Below the pieces are notes generated by a model, which was not told the origin of the DNA, searched no databases, and saw nothing but the letters and a program-made list of their open reading frames with translations. Both the position numbers and the translations under genes were made by a program. A stretch of DNA of 64,000 nucleotides, taken from positions 62,001-126,000 of the forward strand of contig CAVVAY010000002.1 in assembly GCA_963746465.1 (NCBI GenBank), written 5' to 3'. How positions within the stretch are numbered: position 1 is the stretch's first letter; the number at the start of each line of letters is the position of its first letter. Positions 43,949-53,510 of this stretch are shown in pieces. Source of the DNA: CAVVAY01 sp963746465 (lineage in GTDB: Bacteria; Actinomycetota; Actinomycetes; JACCUZ01).

Positions 43949-46900
43949 GTGCGGAGAACACCGCGAACCCGCCACCTGCTCGCCGCAGGTGCGGCACTGG
44001 CCGTGTCGGCGGCGATCCTGCCGACGCTGCCCGCCGCAGCCACCATCGCCGATCCTCGGCAGTCCGGCCCCGGCGCCGACCCAGCGGTCGACAGCCGCGC
44101 GGTCACGCACGCCCTCCCGCCCACCGCGGCACAGGTCGCGGCGGTCCGCGCGATCGCCGCCGCCGCCCCCAAGGGCGCCCGGGCGACCTGGGACCCGCGC
44201 TTCGGGACCCCCCGCTCGATCCTCGGCACCGGCGGCTACCTGACCGGCGCGCGCGCCGGCTCGGCCGCCGACGTCGCCCGCGCCTGGCTCGACGGCAACC
44301 GGGCCGCGTTCGGCATGTCAGCCGCGCAGGTCGCCGCCCTCCGGGTCGACCGTGACCACACCCTGCCGGGCACGGGCACCCACGTGGTCACCTTCACCCA
44401 GGTCTTCGACGGCGTGGCCGCAGCACATGGCGGCCGGCTCAACGTCGCCGTCACGAAGGACGGCAAGGTCCTGTCGTACGCCGGCAACCCGAGCCGCGGG
44501 CCAGGGCTCGTGGGCAGCTTCTCGCTCAGCCCGGCCCAGGCCCTGTCCAAGGTCGCCGGTGCGCTGGCGAACGCCGCCGGCTTCAGCCCGAACGCCACCG
44601 GCCAGACGGCTGGCTACACCACGTTCGCCAAGGGCCCGTTCGCGGCGTCGTCGTACGTGCGGAAGGTCTCCTTCCCGACCGCGACCGGCGCCCGCGCGGC
44701 GTACCGCGTGCTGTTCATCGACAAGCTCGACAAGGCGTGGGACACCGTGGTGGACGCGCAGACCGGCGCGGTGCTCTCGAAGCAGGACCTCGTGAAGCAC
44801 GAGTCCGAGGGCACCGTCTACGAGAACTTCCCGGGTGCGCCGAAGGGCGGCACCCCGGTCGTCAAGTCGTTCGGCCCGACCGCAGAGTCGCCGAAGGGCT
44901 ACGTCGACCCGACCGGCGCCGGCGTGGGCGGACCGACGACGCTGGGCAACAACGCCAGCACGTACGCCAACTACTCGAACTTCCTCGCGCCGGCCGACCA
45001 GGGCCCGCGGCCGGTCAGCCCGACCAGCCAGTTCAACTACACCTACGACAAGAACTGGCAGAAGACCAACGGCGCCATCGTCCCGCCGTCGTACGTGCTG
45101 GACCTCAACCCGGCCGCGACCAACCTGTTCTGGCACCACAACCGGGTCCACGACGAGTTCTACGACTTCGGCTTCACCGAGACCGCCGGGAACTTCCAGA
45201 CCGACGGCGGCGACCCGGTGCTCGGCCTCGTCCACGCCGGAGCCGCGAGCGGCGGCGCGCCGACGTACACCGGGCGGGACAACGCCTACATGCTCACGCT
45301 GCCCGACGGCGTCCCGTCGTGGAGCGGCATGTTCCTCTGGGAGCCGATCAACGATGCCTTCGAGGGCCCGTACTCCGACGGCAACTTCGACGCCTCGGTC
45401 ATCGAGCACGAGTACGCGCACGGACTGTCGACCCGCTACGTGGCCGGCGGCGAGTCGCTCGGCTCGCACCAGGCCGGCTCGATGGGTGAGGGCTGGGGAG
45501 ACTGGTACGGCCTGAACTACCTGCACCGCGAGGGCCTGTACGCGAAGTCGGTCGTCGGCGAGTACGCGACCGGCAACCCGGTTCGCGGCATCCGGAACTG
45601 GGCCTACGACGCCAACCCGACCAACTTCGGCGACATCGGCTACGACCTGACCGGCCCCGAGGTGCACGCCGACGGCGAGATCTGGACCGCCACGCTGTGG
45701 GAGCTGCGCAAGAAGCTGGTGGCGCAGTACGGCCAGGCGCAGGGCTCCGAGGTCGCTGCCCGCCTGGTGACCGACGCGATGCCGCTGTCGGCCCCGGACC
45801 CGTCGTTCCTCGACATGCGGGACGCGATCCTCGCGGCCGACGCGGACCGGTACCACGGCGACAACACCGACACCGTCTGGGCGGTCTTCGCCCACCGCGG
45901 CGCCGGCGCCTCGGCCTCTTCGGCCACCGGTGACGACACCGAGCCGCAGCCGGCCTTCGACCACGCGTCGGACGCGCGCAACGGCACCTTGGTCGGCACC
46001 GTGGTGAACGCTTCGACCGGCGCACCGGTCAAGAACGCGAAGGTGATCGTGGGCGAGTTCGAGGCCCGCGTCACGCCGCTCGTCCGCACCTCCGACACCG
46101 GTGGCTTCGGCGCCCGGATGACCGCCGGCAGCTACGACCTGATCGTCCAGGCACCGGGCTTCGGGGCACAGACCTTCAAGAACGTCGCGGTGACCGCCGG
46201 GCAGACGACCTCCCTGAAGTTCTCGGTCGCTCCCAACCTCACGTCGCTCGCCTCCGGTGCCACGCTGGTCGGCAGCTCGAGCGAGGACGCCGGCCTGCCG
46301 GCCAAGTTCCTCCTCGACGACACGGCGGCAAGTGTCTGGAGCACCCAGAAGACCGGCACGCCGTACAACGCCGGGCCCGACCAGCGGGTGACGGTGAAGC
46401 TGGCCAAGCCGGCGACCATCAGCCGGCTGCAGGTCAGCGCCTTCAAGAACACCACCGCCAGCAGGTTCGCCGCCCTGAAGGACTTCACCTTCCAGGTCTC
46501 CGATGACGGCGTCCTCTGGAAGAGCGTGCAGACCGGCGGCTTCGGCTACCAGACACCGCGGCCGACGGCGCCGGACCTCAACTACAAGTCCTTCACGCTG
46601 TCGACCCCGACCAAGGCCACCTTCGTGCGGTTCTTCGTCGACTCGGTGCAGGGCGAGACGCTGGACTACGCCCAGGCCGCCGAGCTGCAGGTGTTCGGGA
46701 ACGCCAAGGGCATCACGCCCACCGCACCGCCGGCCGACCCGACGTTCACCGACTCCGGGACGATCGCGACCGGCAACCCGGCCACCGGCGAGACGGTCGA
46801 GACCGTCATCGGGGCCACCGGCACCGAGTTCCAGACAACCTGCCCCCACCCCTACGCGGCGCCCGCGTCGCAGGGGGCCGACGGCTGGGTGTCGGCGCTG

Positions 46901-47134
46901 CCGGCCGGCTTCGGTGACGGGACGCACACGGTGACCGTGAAGGGCGGGGAGACCCCCGCCGGCCACGACATCGACGTGTACTTCCTCGACTCGAGCTGCG
47001 CGGTCATCGGATCGGCCGCCTCCTCGGCGGCGGACGAGTCCGGCGTCATCCCGGGCGGGACGGCGTACGTCCTGACCCAGCTCTACACCGGGGTGAACGT
47101 GCCGTTCACGCTCACCGCGACCGACGCGGGCTGA
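43949..47134 (+). CDS. Secreted M36 family metallopeptidase (fungalysin) with accessory domains
   Basis: Zinc endopeptidase of 1061 residues for extracellular proteolysis. Order: signal peptide (to about residue 32, ending LPAAATI), FTP/PepSY-type propeptide (about 60-290), catalytic domain with HEYAH (His487, Glu488, His491) and third ligand Glu514 in MGEGWGDWYGL, a carboxypeptidase-regulatory-like beta domain (about 680-760, GTVVNASTGAPVKNAKVIVG), a discoidin-like domain (about 770-925) and a final beta domain with two Cys. GTG start with GGAGGAAA upstream. A bidirectional terminator follows. Confidence 0.93.
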   Translation: MRRTPRTRHLLAAGAALAVSAAILPTLPAAATIADPRQSGPGADPAVDSRAVTHALPPTAAQVAAVRAIAAAAPKGARATWDPRFGTPRSILGTGGYLTGARAGSAADVARAWLDGNRAAFGMSAAQVAALRVDRDHTLPGTGTHVVTFTQVFDGVAAAHGGRLNVAVTKDGKVLSYAGNPSRGPGLVGSFSLSPAQALSKVAGALANAAGFSPNATGQTAGYTTFAKGPFAASSYVRKVSFPTATGARAAYRVLFIDKLDKAWDTVVDAQTGAVLSKQDLVKHESEGTVYENFPGAPKGGTPVVKSFGPTAESPKGYVDPTGAGVGGPTTLGNNASTYANYSNFLAPADQGPRPVSPTSQFNYTYDKNWQKTNGAIVPPSYVLDLNPAATNLFWHHNRVHDEFYDFGFTETAGNFQTDGGDPVLGLVHAGAASGGAPTYTGRDNAYMLTLPDGVPSWSGMFLWEPINDAFEGPYSDGNFDASVIEHEYAHGLSTRYVAGGESLGSHQAGSMGEGWGDWYGLNYLHREGLYAKSVVGEYATGNPVRGIRNWAYDANPTNFGDIGYDLTGPEVHADGEIWTATLWELRKKLVAQYGQAQGSEVAARLVTDAMPLSAPDPSFLDMRDAILAADADRYHGDNTDTVWAVFAHRGAGASASSATGDDTEPQPAFDHASDARNGTLVGTVVNASTGAPVKNAKVIVGEFEARVTPLVRTSDTGGFGARMTAGSYDLIVQAPGFGAQTFKNVAVTAGQTTSLKFSVAPNLTSLASGATLVGSSSEDAGLPAKFLLDDTAASVWSTQKTGTPYNAGPDQRVTVKLAKPATISRLQVSAFKNTTASRFAALKDFTFQVSDDGVLWKSVQTGGFGYQTPRPTAPDLNYKSFTLSTPTKATFVRFFVDSVQGETLDYAQAAELQVFGNAKGITPTAPPADPTFTDSGTIATGNPATGETVETVIGATGTEFQTTCPHPYAAPASQGADGWVSALPAGFGDGTHTVTVKGGETPAGHDIDVYFLDSSCAVIGSAASSAADESGVIPGGTAYVLTQLYTGVNVPFTLTATDAG

Positions 47135-47165
47135 CACCAGCAGGACAGCCGGCGCGGGCCAGACG

Positions 47166-47204
47166 GCCCCCGCTCATCCCGACGGCAGGGGGGTGGGCGG
47201 GGGC
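47166..47204. terminator. Bidirectional hairpin terminator between protease and HTH genes
   Basis: GCCCCCGC (47166-47173) and GCGGGGGC (47197-47204) form a perfect 8-base-pair stem, extended inward by C- and G-runs. It lies between two convergent genes and can serve both. Confidence 0.65.
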
Positions 47205-47221
47205 TCTCGCGTTCCAGGCCG

Positions 47222-47434
47222 CTAAGCAGTCTCGACGTACGCGTGGTCGAGGTAGTCGTGCACGGCCTTCTCGGGGACCCGGAAGGACCGGCCGACGCGG
47301 ACGGCGGGCAGCGTGCCCGCGTGCACGAGGCGGTAGACGGTCATCTTCGACACCCGCATGACCGAGGCGACCTCGGCGACGGTGAGGAACGTGACCTCGG
47401 ACAGAGGACGGTCCTGGGGACCTTGAGCAGCCAT
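47222..47434 (-). CDS. Excisionase-type helix-turn-helix protein
   Basis: A 70-residue DNA-binding protein with a MerR/excisionase winged helix: FLTVAEVASVMRVSKMTVYR as HTH, then LVHAGTLPAVRVGRSFRVPE as wing. This is the small regulator that is widely conserved in actinobacteria close to the bS22 gene (BdtA/SCO3328 type, from memory). ATG after a 118-base intergenic stretch in which I see no clear promoter. Confidence 0.9.
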   Translation of the reverse strand: MAAQGPQDRPLSEVTFLTVAEVASVMRVSKMTVYRLVHAGTLPAVRVGRSFRVPEKAVHDYLDHAYVETA

Positions 47435-47552
47435 GACGCACCGAACCTTCAGCACGTGACGGGCACCGGCTTCCCCACCGGAGCACAACCAGGCGTACGC
47501 GCTCTGAGGCACAGGGTAGGTGCGGATGTGCCTCGTGGGAAAGGGGTGGCGC

Positions 47553-49553
47553 TCAGACCACCCGGTCGGACCCCTCACCGGGGCCACCCGCCACGCTCAC
47601 CGTGTTGGCCAGGGCGAGCTGGTCAGCAGGTACCGGGCGGCTGAAGAAGTAGCCCTGCGCCTGCCGGCAGCCGAGCTCGGCGAGCGCCGCGAGGGTGTCA
47701 GCGTCCTCGACTCCCTCGGCGACCACGTCCAGGCCGAGCCGGTTGCCCAGTGCCACCGTCGAGTCGACGATCACCCGGTCGCGCTCGCTGGTGGTCAGGG
47801 CCGCGACGAACGTCCGGTCGATCTTCAGCTCGTGCACCGGCAGGTTCTTCAGGTAGGCGAGCGAGGAGTAGCCGGTGCCGAAGTCGTCGATCGACAGCCG
47901 GACGCCGGCCTCGGCGAGCTGGGTCAGCACGGCGAGGGCCCGCTCGGGGTCCTCCATGATCGTGGTCTCGGTGATCTCCAGCCCGAGCAGCGCGGACGGG
48001 ACACCGTGGGTGCCCAGCGCGGTCAGCACCTTCTCGGCGAAGCCTGGCTGCAGCAGGCTGCGGGTGGAAACGTTCACCGCGACCGGGACCTCGCGGCCCT
48101 CCTCGCGCCACCGGCGGGCCTGGGCAAGCGCCAGGTCGAGCACCAGGTCGGTCAGCGGGTGGACCAGACCGGTGCGTTCCGCGACGGGGAGGAACGTCAG
48201 CGGGGGCAGCAGACCGCGCTGCGGATGCTGCCAGCGGACCAGGGCCTCGACCCCGAGCACCCGGCCGTGCAGGTCGCACTTGGGCTGGTAGTGCAGCACC
48301 AGCTCGCCGGCGGTGAGCGCCCTTGCCAGCTCGGCCAGCAGGCCCAGCCGCTCGGTGCTGTGCTGGTCCAGCGCCGGGTCGTAGGCGCAGGACCCGGCGT
48401 GGGTGCGCTTGGCGTGCTCGGCGGCGATGTCGGCGTGCCGCAGCAGCGCCGGGCCGTCCTCCGCGTCGGCCGGGTGCACCGACACCCCGGCGCGCGCGTC
48501 CAGGGCGACGGCCAGACCGCCGACCTGCACCGGTGCGCGCAGCGCCCCGCGCAGGACCTCGGCGTGCAGCATCGCGGACTCCGCGCCGTCCACGTCGCGC
48601 AGCAGCACGGCGAACTCGTCGCCGCCGAGGCGGGCCACCAGGTCGTCCGGGCCGGCCAGCGCGGTCAGTCGGCTGGCCATCTCGAGCACCAGCTCGTCGC
48701 CGCGGGAGTGCCCGAGGGTGTCGTTGACCTCCCGGAACCGGTCCAGGTCGAGCAGCACCAGGGCCACCGAGCGCGCCGGGCTGGCCACCGCGGCTGCCAG
48801 CTCGGCATCCAGCAGCGCGCGGTTGGCCAGGCCGGTCAACCCGTCGTGCAGCGCCTGGTGCTCGTTGCGGTCCGCCTCCTGGCGCAGCCGGCGGGAGGCC
48901 GTCGCCACCGTGCGGAACAAGCCGAGCCAGAGCACGACCAGTCCGGCGAACAGAAGTGCGACGGCCCGGGTCGTGTCGGCCCGGATGCTGGCCTGCACCG
49001 GCTGGTAGGGCAGGTAGAGCTCGAAGACGCCGGCCGGCTCGGGGTCGTCGCCGTACAGGATCGGCACGTAGACCTCGAGCAGGGTTCCGTACCGACCGAG
49101 CAGGGCCGCGTTGTCCGGCTCCTCGCTGCTGCGAATGATCTCGGCCTCGATCTCGCCCTCCAGCGCCTCCTCCAGCTCGTCGGACGGCGCCGTGCTGGGG
49201 TTGCGGGGTGTCGCGGTGTGCGGGTCGGCCGTGTAGATCAGGTCGCCGTCGCTGTGCCAGATCTTGATCCGGGCGATCTCGGTCCCGGCCCTGGAGCCGT
49301 GCACCGCCCGGTCCAGCGCGGCGACCTTGGCGGCCGGCAGCTCGTGACTCAGGTCTTCCGCGGACAGCAGCGGCTGCACCGCGATCGTGGTGGTGAGGAC
49401 GGCGGCGTCCTTGGCGGACTCCAGGCCGCGGGCCGCGATCATCGAGGCCAGCAGCTGGGCGAGTGCGGCGCCGAGAGCGACGACGAGCACCAGGCTGACG
49501 ACGGCGAACCGCACGAGCAGGCTGGTCCGTCGGGCACGGCGCAGGGTGTCCAC
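47553..49553 (-). CDS. Membrane GGDEF-EAL protein (cyclic di-GMP turnover)
   Basis: A 666-residue signalling protein. Two membrane helices (about 14-40 and 197-215) flank an extracytoplasmic sensor. The cyclase domain keeps its signature (RLGGDEF, residues 308-314) but lacks the RxxD inhibitory site (AGPD instead). The phosphodiesterase domain keeps EALVRW (436-441), NVSTRSL, ITETTIMED, DDFGTGYSSL, LKIDRTF and VAEGVED, so both activities could be real. GTG start. Confidence 0.92.
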   Translation of the reverse strand: MDTLRRARRTSLLVRFAVVSLVLVVALGAALAQLLASMIAARGLESAKDAAVLTTTIAVQPLLSAEDLSHELPAAKVAALDRAVHGSRAGTEIARIKIWHSDGDLIYTADPHTATPRNPSTAPSDELEEALEGEIEAEIIRSSEEPDNAALLGRYGTLLEVYVPILYGDDPEPAGVFELYLPYQPVQASIRADTTRAVALLFAGLVVLWLGLFRTVATASRRLRQEADRNEHQALHDGLTGLANRALLDAELAAAVASPARSVALVLLDLDRFREVNDTLGHSRGDELVLEMASRLTALAGPDDLVARLGGDEFAVLLRDVDGAESAMLHAEVLRGALRAPVQVGGLAVALDARAGVSVHPADAEDGPALLRHADIAAEHAKRTHAGSCAYDPALDQHSTERLGLLAELARALTAGELVLHYQPKCDLHGRVLGVEALVRWQHPQRGLLPPLTFLPVAERTGLVHPLTDLVLDLALAQARRWREEGREVPVAVNVSTRSLLQPGFAEKVLTALGTHGVPSALLGLEITETTIMEDPERALAVLTQLAEAGVRLSIDDFGTGYSSLAYLKNLPVHELKIDRTFVAALTTSERDRVIVDSTVALGNRLGLDVVAEGVEDADTLAALAELGCRQAQGYFFSRPVPADQLALANTVSVAGGPGEGSDRVV

Positions 49554-49610
49554 ACCTGGTACTCGGCAGTAGGCCCGCGAGCCTGATCACCCGTTCGGGC
49601 GAATCCACGC

Positions 49611-50234
49611 TCAGGACAGCTGCGCGGAGTGCCGCAAGGTGATGCTCATGCGTGGGCCGACCGCACCCGCCTCCTTGGGCACGGTGTGCTCCCACTCGTG
49701 CTGGCAGGCGCCGCCCATCACCACCAGGTCGCCGTGGCCCGGCCGCAGTTCCAGGGCGGTCCGGCCGCTCCGGGGGCGCAGCAGGAAGCGCCGCCGGGCG
49801 CCCAACGACACCGTGGCGACCAGCGGGTTGGTGTGCGTGTGCTGGTTGCGGTCCCCGTGCCAGGCGACGCTGTCCCTCCCGTCGCGGTAGAGGTTGACCC
49901 AGATCCGGTCGAAGGCGACGCCGTACCGGTCGGACAGGGCCGCGGCCACGTCGCGCAGCGACGCAGGCACGTCGTTCCCGGCCACCTCGGTCGACCAGCC
50001 GGCGGTGAGCCGCGGCTCCGGGACCGTCCGGTCCCACATCCGCACGGTCCGTTGGCCGAACCGGCCGGTCCGGTACAGCTCGGTGAACAGCTCGTCCGAG
50101 CCGTGCAGCCAGCCGGGCGCCGATTCGACCCAGGACCGCTCGTCCAGCGCGATGCGCCGCAGGCCGCGGAACTCGCGGTCGACCGCCGGCTGCCCGCCGT
50201 CGAACAGCGAGCCCTGCAGGCCGATCTCGCTCAC
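49611..50234 (-). CDS. Alpha-ketoglutarate-dependent dioxygenase AlkB family
   Basis: Fe(II)/2-oxoglutarate dioxygenase that removes alkyl groups from nucleic acid bases. Iron ligands: His and Asp in VAWHGDRNQHTHTNP and His in CQHEWEHTVP; the 2-oxoglutarate Arg is in RMSITLRH. It is 207 residues from a GTG supported by a -10-like TACCGT six bases upstream; the frame extends further but unconvincingly. Confidence 0.92.
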   Translation of the reverse strand: MSEIGLQGSLFDGGQPAVDREFRGLRRIALDERSWVESAPGWLHGSDELFTELYRTGRFGQRTVRMWDRTVPEPRLTAGWSTEVAGNDVPASLRDVAAALSDRYGVAFDRIWVNLYRDGRDSVAWHGDRNQHTHTNPLVATVSLGARRRFLLRPRSGRTALELRPGHGDLVVMGGACQHEWEHTVPKEAGAVGPRMSITLRHSAQLS

Positions 50235-50240
50235 CCGCCC

Positions 50241-50246
50241 ACGGTA
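50241..50246 (-). promoter_or_regulatory. Predicted -10 element for leaderless alkB-like gene
   Basis: Minus-strand TACCGT six bases before the GTG, overlapping no other signal; only 25 bases separate this gene from the previous one. Confidence 0.5.
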
Positions 50247-50259
50247 CGTCGGGGGTCTG

Positions 50260-51060
50260 TCAGTCGCCGAGGCCGGCGGCACGCAGGAGGTACGCCGTCA
50301 TGGGGGCGTAGAGGTGCGGCGGCACGTTGTCGTCCAGCGGCACCGACACCGCGATCGTGCCCTCGGCCTCACCGACGAACAGGGCGGGGTCGTTGCAGTC
50401 CGCGAACCCGACCGTGGTGATGCCCGCCTGCCCGGCCGCACCGGCCCAGCCGTGGTCGGCGACGACGAGGTCCGGCATGGCGTCGCCCTCACCCTCGAGG
50501 GCCGCCAGCAGGCCGCGCATCGGCGTCGCGGAGTGGGTGTGGTTGAGGTCGCCGGTGCTGCTGGAGACGGCCACGCCGTGCAGGTAGCGGACGTGCCGGT
50601 TGACCCGGCCGAACCGCGTCATCGACTGGTAGGTGAACCCCGGGCCCGGCTCGAGGACGGTCGCGCCGGCGGTCCGGAGGGCGTCGGCTACCGCGAGGTG
50701 CACCACCAGCAGGCCGGCCGGGTGGCCGGTTGCCAGCAGGACGCGGGACCGGTCCCGGGCCGCCCGCCGGACGTGCCCGGCCATCCGGTCCAGGGCGTCC
50801 AGGGTGCGCTCCGGGTCGATCCGGTCGGTGCCGCGCAGATGGTTGGTGTCTGCCGAGACGCCCACCCTCTCGACCATCAGCTCCAGCACGTCGTCCAGGT
50901 TCCAGCGTCCGGTCGGCGCGAGCCCGAACATCGCCTTCGGGATGCGGCTGGCGAGCAGGCCGTACTTCAGCAGGTTGTCCTCACGGCTGGTGGCCACGTC
51001 GCCGGCGATCCGGCTGCGCACGAGGTGCTCGCGCAGCTCGGCGCGGTCCGGCGCGGTCAC
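50260..51060 (-). CDS. Phosphatase-annotated actinobacterial family protein
   Basis: A 266-residue soluble protein. I recognise the family by EHLVRSRIAGDVATSREDNL at the N-terminus, LLATGHPAGLLVVHLAVADA, the segment DLVVADHGWAGAAGQAGITT and VGFADCNDPALFVGEAEGT. Databases usually label it phosphatase, but I know of no proven activity. The GTG overlaps the deacetylase stop (GTGA). Confidence 0.75.
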   Translation of the reverse strand: MTAPDRAELREHLVRSRIAGDVATSREDNLLKYGLLASRIPKAMFGLAPTGRWNLDDVLELMVERVGVSADTNHLRGTDRIDPERTLDALDRMAGHVRRAARDRSRVLLATGHPAGLLVVHLAVADALRTAGATVLEPGPGFTYQSMTRFGRVNRHVRYLHGVAVSSSTGDLNHTHSATPMRGLLAALEGEGDAMPDLVVADHGWAGAAGQAGITTVGFADCNDPALFVGEAEGTIAVSVPLDDNVPPHLYAPMTAYLLRAAGLGD

Positions 51061-52244
51061 AGGTGGAGCAGCCCGCCGAGCCCGTGGGCGGGGAACACGG
51101 CACGCATGGTGGCGAGGACCGCGCGGTCGACGGCGTCGGCGGGGTCGTATCCCGCGTCCCAGTCCCGCCATGAGGGATCGGCGCCGTCGGTCATCCGGCT
51201 CGGCGCCGCCAGCCCGTACCGCTCCGAGACGAACTCCCGCCAGCCCTCCGGGACCGGTGTCTCCGGCGGCACCGGCGCACCGGCCGCCTCCGCCAGCAGG
51301 TGGGTCCAGGCCCGCGGCACGACCTGCGCCAGCTCGTAGCCGCCACCGCCGGTCGCCACCCACCGGCCGCCCGCGAACCGGTGCGCCAGGTCGTGCAGGG
51401 CGGCGTACGACGTGCGCTGGGCGTCGACGGTCAGGCCCATGTGCGCCAACGGGTCGAGGACGTGGCTGTCGCAGCCGTGCTGGGTCACCAGGACGTCGGG
51501 CCGGAACTCCTCGAGCAGCGGCGGCACGACCGCGTGGAACGCGCGCAGCCACGGCCCGTCGGTCGTGCCCGGCGGCATCGCGAGGTTCACCGCGCTGCCT
51601 TCCGCCCGCACGCCCCCGGTTTCCTCCGGGAACCCGGTGCCGGGGAACAAGTAGCGACCGCTCTCGTGCACCGACACGGTCAGCACCCGCGGCTCGTCCC
51701 AGAACGCGCGCTCGACGCCGTCCCCGTGGTGCACGTCGACGTCGACGTACGCGACGCGCTCGGCGCCCTGCTCCAGCAACCACGCGATGGCGACCGCGGG
51801 GTCGTTGTAGACGCAGAAGCCGCTGCCGGCACCGGGCATGGCGTGGTGCAGACCGCCGGCGACGTTGACCGCGTGCTCCGCCTCCCCGCTCCAGACGGCG
51901 CGCGCTGCGCTCAAGGTCGCTCCGACGACCAGGGCCGATGCCTCGTGCATGTGCCGGAAGGTCGGGGTGTCCGCGGTTCCGAGGCCCCGGGCCAGGTCGG
52001 TGCGGCTCGGGTCGTCGCCGGCCAGCTTGACCGCCTCGACGTAGTCCTTGTCGTGGACGAGCATCAGCTCGTCGTCGGTCGCCGGGTCCGGCCGGACCAT
52101 CGTGACGTTCGGCAGGTCGAGGACGCCGAGGTCGCGGGCCAGCCGCATCGTGAGGTCGACCCGCAAGGGGTTCAGCGGGTGCTCGTGCCCGAAGTCGTAG
52201 CCGACCAGCGCCTCGTCCCACGGGACGCACACCGAGCGGCTCAT
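51057..52244 (-). CDS. acuC: Acetoin utilization protein AcuC / class I histone deacetylase-like
   Basis: Zinc-dependent deacetylase of 395 residues. Motifs: PWDEALVGYDFGHEHPLNP, GGLHHAMPGAGSGFCVYNDP (catalytic His pair), YVDVDVHHGDGVERAFW (zinc Asp and His), TQHGCDSHVLDPLAHMGLT (zinc Asp) and ATGGGGYE. The known role of AcuC is deacetylation of acetyl-CoA synthetase. The ATG has a -10-like TAGCGT seven bases upstream. Confidence 0.92.
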   Translation of the reverse strand: MSRSVCVPWDEALVGYDFGHEHPLNPLRVDLTMRLARDLGVLDLPNVTMVRPDPATDDELMLVHDKDYVEAVKLAGDDPSRTDLARGLGTADTPTFRHMHEASALVVGATLSAARAVWSGEAEHAVNVAGGLHHAMPGAGSGFCVYNDPAVAIAWLLEQGAERVAYVDVDVHHGDGVERAFWDEPRVLTVSVHESGRYLFPGTGFPEETGGVRAEGSAVNLAMPPGTTDGPWLRAFHAVVPPLLEEFRPDVLVTQHGCDSHVLDPLAHMGLTVDAQRTSYAALHDLAHRFAGGRWVATGGGGYELAQVVPRAWTHLLAEAAGAPVPPETPVPEGWREFVSERYGLAAPSRMTDGADPSWRDWDAGYDPADAVDRAVLATMRAVFPAHGLGGLLHL

Positions 52245-52251
52245 GCCTCGC

Positions 52252-52257
52252 ACGCTA
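52252..52257 (-). promoter_or_regulatory. Predicted -10 element for leaderless acuC mRNA
   Basis: Minus-strand TAGCGT ends 7 bases before the acuC ATG in a 32-base intergenic space. Confidence 0.5.
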
Positions 52258-52276
52258 CCCGGCGACCCGGGCGGGC

Positions 52277-53461
52277 TCACTCGGTGCGCAGCGCCTCGAC
52301 CGGGTCCAGCCGGCCGGCCCGCCGCGCCGGGGCGACGCCGAAGAAGATCCCGACGGCCGCGGACACCCCGAACGCGAGCACCGGCGACCACCACGCGATG
52401 ACCGCCGGCAACGGCGACACGGCGGCCACGAGCAGGGACGACCCGACGCCGAGCCCGATGCCGATCAGGCCGCCGACCACGCAGAGCAGCACGGCCTCGA
52501 TGAGGAACTGCAGCAGGATGTCCCGCTGCCGGGCGCCGAGCGCCTTGCGCAGGCCGATCTCGCGGGTCCGTTCCCGGACGCTGACCAGCATGATGTTCGA
52601 GACCCCGACGCCGCCGACGAGCAGCGAGATGGCGGCGATCGCCGCGAGCACCAGGGTGAGCAGGCCGAGGATCCGCCCGATGGTGCCGAGGATCTGGGTC
52701 TGGGTGACGGCCGAGAACTCCTCGCCGTCGTACTTGTCCTGCAGGGCCGCGACGAGACGTCGTTGCAGCGGCTCGACGTCGTCGGCCCGCGGTGCCTTCA
52801 CGGCCAGCGCGTCGATCCGGTCGACGCCGAACAGCCGCTGGGCGGCGGTCACCGGGATGTGCACCTCGGTGTCCCGGTCGACGCCGAACGTCGAGCCGAC
52901 CTTCTCGAAGACCCCGATGACCCGGAACCGGACGCCTGCGATCGACACCTGACGACCCAGCGGGTCGACGTCGCCGAACACTCGGCGTACGACAGTGGAG
53001 CCGAGCACCGCGACCCGCCGGCGGGTGTCGACGTCGGAGGCGGTGATGTACTCCCCGCGGGCGAGCGGCCGGTCGAACACGTTGGGCACGTTCTCGTTGA
53101 CCCCGTTGACGGTCACGAAGGTCTGCCGACGGCCGACTCCGACGTTCTCGCCGGACGCGACCGACACCGCGACGCGACGGACGTCGCCGGTGACCCGGCC
53201 GAGCAGCTCGACGTCCTCCAGGGTGAGCCGGCTGATGCTCGGCGCGGAGCCGAGCTCGAACTTGCCCGGCACCACGATGATGATGTTCGACCCGAGGCCC
53301 TCGACCTGCTGCTCGACCTCCTGCTTCGCGCCGCTGCCCAGCGCCACCAGGACGACAACCGCAGCCACTCCGATGACGACGCCGAGCATGGTCAGCGCAC
53401 TGCGCAGCCGGTTCGCCAGCAACGCGCCCAATGCGACCCGGAACGCTTCCCCCGCCTTCAT
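52277..53461 (-). CDS. MacB-type ABC transporter permease
   Basis: Four-helix permease of 394 residues: first helix at about residues 21-43 (LTMLGVVIGVAAVVVLVAL), large periplasmic MacB domain (NIIIVVPGKF, FVTVNGVNENVPNVFDRPL), and three C-terminal helices with the FtsX-like sequence RERTREIGLRKALGARQRDI. It ends RAGRLDPVEALRTE. With the ATPase and HlyD-like gene it forms a MacAB-style export operon. Confidence 0.93.
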   Translation of the reverse strand: MKAGEAFRVALGALLANRLRSALTMLGVVIGVAAVVVLVALGSGAKQEVEQQVEGLGSNIIIVVPGKFELGSAPSISRLTLEDVELLGRVTGDVRRVAVSVASGENVGVGRRQTFVTVNGVNENVPNVFDRPLARGEYITASDVDTRRRVAVLGSTVVRRVFGDVDPLGRQVSIAGVRFRVIGVFEKVGSTFGVDRDTEVHIPVTAAQRLFGVDRIDALAVKAPRADDVEPLQRRLVAALQDKYDGEEFSAVTQTQILGTIGRILGLLTLVLAAIAAISLLVGGVGVSNIMLVSVRERTREIGLRKALGARQRDILLQFLIEAVLLCVVGGLIGIGLGVGSSLLVAAVSPLPAVIAWWSPVLAFGVSAAVGIFFGVAPARRAGRLDPVEALRTE

Positions 53462-53510
53462 TCGGGGCCCCCGACGGAGCGGGAGCGCAGCGAGCGCTCT
53501 GTTGGGGATT

